From NCBI GenBank assembly GCA_964456985.1, contig CAYWDH010000004.1, positions 1-64,000 of the forward strand: a stretch of 64,000 bases of DNA, written 5' to 3'. Positions within the stretch are counted from its first letter, which is position 1. Each line of letters opens with the position of its first letter. Positions 60,656 to 64,000 of this stretch are shown piece after piece. Source of the stretch: WJMT01 sp964456985. Lineage in GTDB: Bacteria > Acidobacteriota > Aminicenantia > Aminicenantales > Aminicenantaceae. The notes under the pieces were generated by a model. It had not been told where the DNA came from and did no database searches. It saw nothing but the letters and a program-made list of their open reading frames with translations. The position numbers and the translations under genes are program-made.

Positions 60656-61699
60656 TCAAAGGAGTTCCCGCTTTTTCCTCATAAGCCTCCATTTTCTAAG
60701 CTGTCCTATGTTTATAGAAACCTGGCGGAGGTAAATCAGGAAAGGAACAATGATAAGAACAGAAAATAAGCTGATACCTATTTTTTTCCTCTGCTTTAAT
60801 AAATGAGGATAGGGATTGGCAAATAGACACAATGTCATCAGATAGAAAATCCAACCCAGTACGGCCAGAGCAGCCAGGATAATGGGCTGATTGACCAGTA
60901 AAAGAACGAGTAGGATGAGAAGCAAGCTCCATAACGGGAAACTCGGTTGAAAGATGATTCTTAATAGGGATGGATGCGTTAAATTGAATTTGGTTTTACC
61001 GACTCCTCTATTCCACAGAATATATTTTTTTAAGCTGTTTCTGGGTTTATGATACACGGTCAGGTCAGGGATGTATTCGAGGGAGAATCCTCTTTCTTGC
61101 ATCCTGCGGGAGATATCGACATCCTCTCCTCCATCGTAAAATTCTGGATTAAAACCATTGACAGTGTCCAAAATTTTTTTTCTGAAAGCGAAATTACAGC
61201 CCGGAAGGAAGTGAGGCTTTTTTTGGCCTTTTTTCATATTCGCTTTAAATCCCATAGCGCCTCCTGCAGGATGCCCTACACAGGCGGCCCAAATGCCGAA
61301 ACGGTTGGTATTTTCAGGAGGATATGCATTTCCTCCAATAGCGGCTGTTTCCTTGTTCTTAAATGCTTTATTGATGACTTTTAAATATTCTGAGGGAACG
61401 ATCGTGTCTGCATCGATAAATGCGATTATATTAAAAACAGCATGATTCCATCCTGTATTTCTCTGCTGGCTGAATCCTTTCCTGCTCTTTATAAGTCTCA
61501 CATTTTTATATTCAGAAACGATCTCCGGAGTTGAATCAGTTGATGAATCAACGACAATAACCTCATACCTCTCCTTTGGATAATCCAGCTTAAACAAGGA
61601 GTTGAGACAGTCTTTTATGTTTTCTTCTTCGTTATAGGTGATGATAATTACGGATATTCCGGAAAAGGGATGTGGATTCAGAGGTTCTTTATCTGTCAT
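60656..61699 (-). CDS. Family 2 glycosyltransferase with C-terminal membrane helices
   Basis: A 347-residue glycosyltransferase. Signature motifs ITYNEEENI, VVDSSTDSTP, AFIDADTI and GGEDVDISRRM are those of GT2 family enzymes, followed by two to three hydrophobic helices (about residues 245-320). The first start, TTG at 61705, overlaps the upstream gene; I use ATG 61699. It is in an envelope-polysaccharide cluster. Confidence 0.9.
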   Translation of the reverse strand: MTDKEPLNPHPFSGISVIIITYNEEENIKDCLNSLFKLDYPKERYEVIVVDSSTDSTPEIVSEYKNVRLIKSRKGFSQQRNTGWNHAVFNIIAFIDADTIVPSEYLKVINKAFKNKETAAIGGNAYPPENTNRFGIWAACVGHPAGGAMGFKANMKKGQKKPHFLPGCNFAFRKKILDTVNGFNPEFYDGGEDVDISRRMQERGFSLEYIPDLTVYHKPRNSLKKYILWNRGVGKTKFNLTHPSLLRIIFQPSFPLWSLLLILLVLLLVNQPIILAALAVLGWIFYLMTLCLFANPYPHLLKQRKKIGISLFSVLIIVPFLIYLRQVSINIGQLRKWRLMRKKRELL

Positions 61700-62801
61700 C
61701 TTCAATGAATTCCCATTCTAAAACACATCCAGGAATGAGTTTAAAGTCATAGACACAGTCTTTGCAAAAGTCAAAAGCATCTCTATTTTTCTGAAACTTT
61801 CTTCTAAAATCCGCCGCTTCAGGGCTTAACCAGATCTCATCAAATGTTTTTTCGTTTATATTTCCGAAAGGATGTTCATACTTGAAATCAAATTCACAGC
61901 TTATAATCATTCCGTCAGGGAATAGGGTCGGTTTAGTCCAGGGGAAACGGCACCAGTACTTTTTCGTCTTGCGACTGACTTTAAATCCTTTTCTGTAGCT
62001 GTACCAGCGATATTTTTTTTGGATCGGGGCGTACTTTCTGTCAAGTTTTGAATCATAATAACCTGACTGCCGGGTAGAGAAGGCCTTAAAACTGACCATA
62101 TCTACGCCCAGATCCCCGGCGATTCGCCTGAATTCATCCATTTCGTTTTCATTATCCTTGGAAATGATCATACGCAGGTTAAGAAAAGGTTTGCTGCTTC
62201 CGGATTTTTTCTTTGCTTCAACGATTTCACGTGTATGGGATAGTACTTTCTCCAACTTGCCTCCCTTTCTGTATCTGGAATATGTTTCTTGAGTGGCTCC
62301 GTCTGCAGCAATAATAAGAGCGTCCAGTCCGGATTCAACAAGTTTTTGAGCGCTTGTTTGAGAAAATTTATTTAAATTAGTGCTGGTGACAGTGAGGATG
62401 TTCTTTTGCCGCGCGTATTGAATCATCTTGTATATGTCAGGATTTAAAAGGGGTTCTCCCCAGCTCCAGAGTATGACGTATATCAAGTATTCTCCTGCCT
62501 CATCGATGAATTTTTTATAAGTCTGATAGGGGAGGAGGCTCTTGCCTTTTGTTTCCGGATTATGAGCGGGACATACTTCACATCTCAGATTACAGACTCC
62601 CGAAGGGGAGATATGAGCCATATAAGGATATCCAAGGGTATGGCTTATAGGGAGCAGTCTGTTTATTCCTATAAAAAACAGATTCTTGGCTTTTTCCCAT
62701 GAAAGAGGATGAGATTCCATGGGGATGCGGTCGAATTGAAATTTAATTTTTCTTTTGAGCAGCATACTGATTGAATTTTTTAGTAAAAATTCAATATCCA
62801 T
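61689..62801 (-). CDS. Radical SAM protein with SPASM domain
   Basis: A 370-residue radical SAM enzyme. The [4Fe-4S] motif CNLRCEVC (CxxxCxxC) is present, and the C-terminal SPASM-like region has CRFPW, IISCEFDF and FCKDC. In such surface-glycan clusters, SPASM-type enzymes are involved in sugar or glycopeptide modification, but the substrate is unknown. Overlaps the glycosyltransferase by 11 bases and the PssE-like gene by 11. Confidence 0.88.
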   Translation of the reverse strand: MDIEFLLKNSISMLLKRKIKFQFDRIPMESHPLSWEKAKNLFFIGINRLLPISHTLGYPYMAHISPSGVCNLRCEVCPAHNPETKGKSLLPYQTYKKFIDEAGEYLIYVILWSWGEPLLNPDIYKMIQYARQKNILTVTSTNLNKFSQTSAQKLVESGLDALIIAADGATQETYSRYRKGGKLEKVLSHTREIVEAKKKSGSSKPFLNLRMIISKDNENEMDEFRRIAGDLGVDMVSFKAFSTRQSGYYDSKLDRKYAPIQKKYRWYSYRKGFKVSRKTKKYWCRFPWTKPTLFPDGMIISCEFDFKYEHPFGNINEKTFDEIWLSPEAADFRRKFQKNRDAFDFCKDCVYDFKLIPGCVLEWEFIEDDR

Positions 62802-63315
62802 TATTTCCGCCTCTGGGTACTGAAAAGTCTGTTAATATTCTTTTTAGATACGAGAACAGATCTTTATTTTTGTTTCTGTTGACATTTGGTTTTAAGGATT
62901 TAGAAAAGCGCTCGAAGTTCAAATATATTCTTTGTAGTTGTTCAGGAGAGAAAGCAGTCAACACTATGCCTTTTTTCGACATGGTCTGTGCAAATATTGA
63001 TTGATGGTCATCAACATGTTCCCTGAAACAGACTTTTCTCGGAAAAAGGATAGGGATTTTTCCATGTTTTAAACACAGAATAACTGTTCCCATTCCCGCA
63101 TGTGATAAGATTACATCAGAGCCTGCAATTATATCTTCCATATCATAGTAATCGAGGAATCTGCAGTATGAACAATACCTCGGATGATAGGAGGAATGCC
63201 CGATTTGAATGAAGGTGTCATTCGGGAAAATGCCTGAAAATACATATTGGTCTACAATTTTTAGTAGCCTATTAAAAGATAACTTTTCTGCTCCTACGGT
63301 TACAAATAGTTTCAA
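62791..63315 (-). CDS. Alg13/PssE-like glycosyltransferase subunit
   Basis: A 174-residue GT28 C-terminal-type domain. Motifs VTVGAEKLSFNRLL, DIIAGSDVILSHAGMGTV and PILFPRKVCFREHVDDHQ match the nucleotide-sugar-binding half. Such proteins pair with an Alg14/PssD partner, the next gene upstream. The two overlap by four bases. Confidence 0.87.
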   Translation of the reverse strand: MKLFVTVGAEKLSFNRLLKIVDQYVFSGIFPNDTFIQIGHSSYHPRYCSYCRFLDYYDMEDIIAGSDVILSHAGMGTVILCLKHGKIPILFPRKVCFREHVDDHQSIFAQTMSKKGIVLTAFSPEQLQRIYLNFERFSKSLKPNVNRNKNKDLFSYLKRILTDFSVPRGGNNGY

Positions 63316-63761
63316 ATGATTTGTCCTTTATAAACAGCTCTTTTATAAAAAGCGGCAAGCTGTGGCCACTGCACAATAAAAATGTCTGCCAGGAAGTACA
63401 CTAATTTTCCGGAAAGAGAAAGACTATGAACCCTTGCCATTGATTCAATATAAATAGTTTTAATGAAAAACAGCTTTCCCAAAATAAAAAACGGTACACA
63501 TATTCCTGCTCCTGTGGATATGAGGACAGTTGGTTTCTCTTTGAGTATAATTTTAAATGCGAGAATAAGATTGCGAAAAAAATTTATTATGTTTCTATTT
63601 GTGGGATGATATCCATGATAGAAAACCTCTTTGTTTAAAAGAGTTTTTGTATCGTATGAAGGAAAAGACACCCAAAAATGATTGTACTGGCTCCATAGAG
63701 AATTGAGACAGAGAAGCTCTGAAAAATGTCCTCCGGAAGAAGAAATCAAGCCTATTTTCAT
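63312..63761 (-). CDS. Alg14/PssD-like glycosyltransferase subunit
   Basis: A 149-residue protein with the Alg14 signature: N-terminal LISSSGGHFSELL, middle KPTVLISTGAG and YIESMARVHSLSLSGK. It recruits the Alg13-like partner to the membrane. Overlaps the sulfotransferase stop by four bases (ATGA). Confidence 0.88.
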   Translation of the reverse strand: MKIGLISSSGGHFSELLCLNSLWSQYNHFWVSFPSYDTKTLLNKEVFYHGYHPTNRNIINFFRNLILAFKIILKEKPTVLISTGAGICVPFFILGKLFFIKTIYIESMARVHSLSLSGKLVYFLADIFIVQWPQLAAFYKRAVYKGQII

Positions 63762-64000
63762 CTCTCAGCCATCCATTGAGTCAGATCTTTGTTTATGAGC
63801 TGTTTTAACTTGTGTATATCTTCTTCATATTCATAGTGTAACATTTTTTTGTATTTAGACGGCAGTTCCTTTTTTTTATATATTATATTCCTGAGAAGAT
63901 TCTTGAGATCTCTTCTCGTTCCAAATGGAAGGATATGTTTGATAGAGGCCCTCCATTTACCTGGTTTGAAAATCAGTTTGTCTATGATAGAAGAAGCAAA
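63758..64000 (-). CDS. Partial sulfotransferase, C-terminal end
   Basis: An 80-residue C-terminal fragment ends at 63758; its start lies beyond the right edge. It reads like sulfotransferase tails: basic helices, then YEEDIHKLKQLINKDLTQW. The upstream part with the PAPS-binding motifs is not in the window. It is the first visible member of the glycan cluster. Confidence 0.7.
   Translation of the reverse strand, partial: FASSIIDKLIFKPGKWRASIKHILPFGTRRDLKNLLRNIIYKKKELPSKYKKMLHYEYEEDIHKLKQLINKDLTQWMAER

Noticed and set aside
1..64000. Possible CRISPR arrays, prophage genes or intact insertion sequences
   Set aside because: No regularly spaced direct repeats, phage structural genes or transposases are visible. 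The only integrase-like gene is the chromosomal Xer recombinase.

Overview
The window reads like a chromosomal piece from an anaerobic, Gram-negative-type (diderm) bacterium with moderate-to-low GC by eye. The best guess is the Candidatus Aminicenantes / Acidobacteriota neighbourhood. Supporting this are PadR-controlled large FtsX-type permeases, several outer-membrane beta-barrels, a CarAB pair of the kind seen outside Proteobacteria, Hdr/Nuo-type electron-bifurcation genes and a group 3b [NiFe] hydrogenase. The lineage call is inference from gene content, not from a marker gene. No CRISPR array, prophage or intact insertion sequence is visible.

Layout. 1-7.6 kb: a PadR regulator with its FtsX permease, then three outer-membrane proteins on the minus strand (FadL-like, an unknown barrel, DUF3943). 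7.8-11.9 kb: an overlapping plus-strand set of LPS-kinase-like protein, glycoside-hydrolase-like protein and methyltransferase, convergent with an SH3-barrel protein. 12-19 kb: plus-strand housekeeping genes (DUF1573, YggT, DUF167, CNT nucleoside transporter, DprA, TopA, XerC/D). 19-26.4 kb, minus strand: ComEA, RdgB, MgtC, UbiA, methyltransferase, an EndoQ-UvrD fusion helicase and a cold-shock protein.

26.7-43.2 kb is the most distinctive part, all on the minus strand. The upstream block (43.2-32.7 kb) is nearly gapless: HdrC, HdrB, an N-terminal half of HdrA, DRTGG protein, RsbW-like ATPase, [FeFe]-hydrogenase-like H-cluster protein, second DRTGG protein, PHP phosphoesterase, HATPase, NuoE, HndB-like ferredoxin, NuoF, and a protein joining a NuoG-type N-terminus to the C-terminal half of HdrA. 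This looks like an electron-bifurcating Hdr-Nuo complex with an H2/redox-sensing module. Downstream (32.4-26.7 kb) is hydBGDA, a [NiFe] group 3b NAD(P)-linked hydrogenase, then hypB and hypA. The catalytic large subunit carries a C-terminal domain that looks like its own maturation endopeptidase, with all three expected metal ligands present. Directly behind it lies a shrunken, stop-interrupted relic of a second, separate maturation protease that still keeps its ATGA overlaps with both neighbours. The small subunit lacks one of the four expected cysteine ligands of the proximal cluster.

43.7-64 kb: a lipoprotein, tRNA-Lys and tRNA-Glu behind a clear promoter, a GH29 alpha-L-fucosidase, a MacA-like adaptor with a tandem-duplicated MacB-type permease (no ATPase beside it), an HD-GYP response regulator, carAB, and an oxygen/peroxide defence block (Fur-family regulator, rubredoxin, flavodiiron protein, membrane protein, second Fur/PerR-family regulator, rubrerythrin, flavodoxin). 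After a structured intergenic repeat, the window ends in a surface-glycan cluster: GT2, radical SAM/SPASM protein, PssE/PssD-like glycosyltransferase pair and a truncated sulfotransferase running off the right edge.
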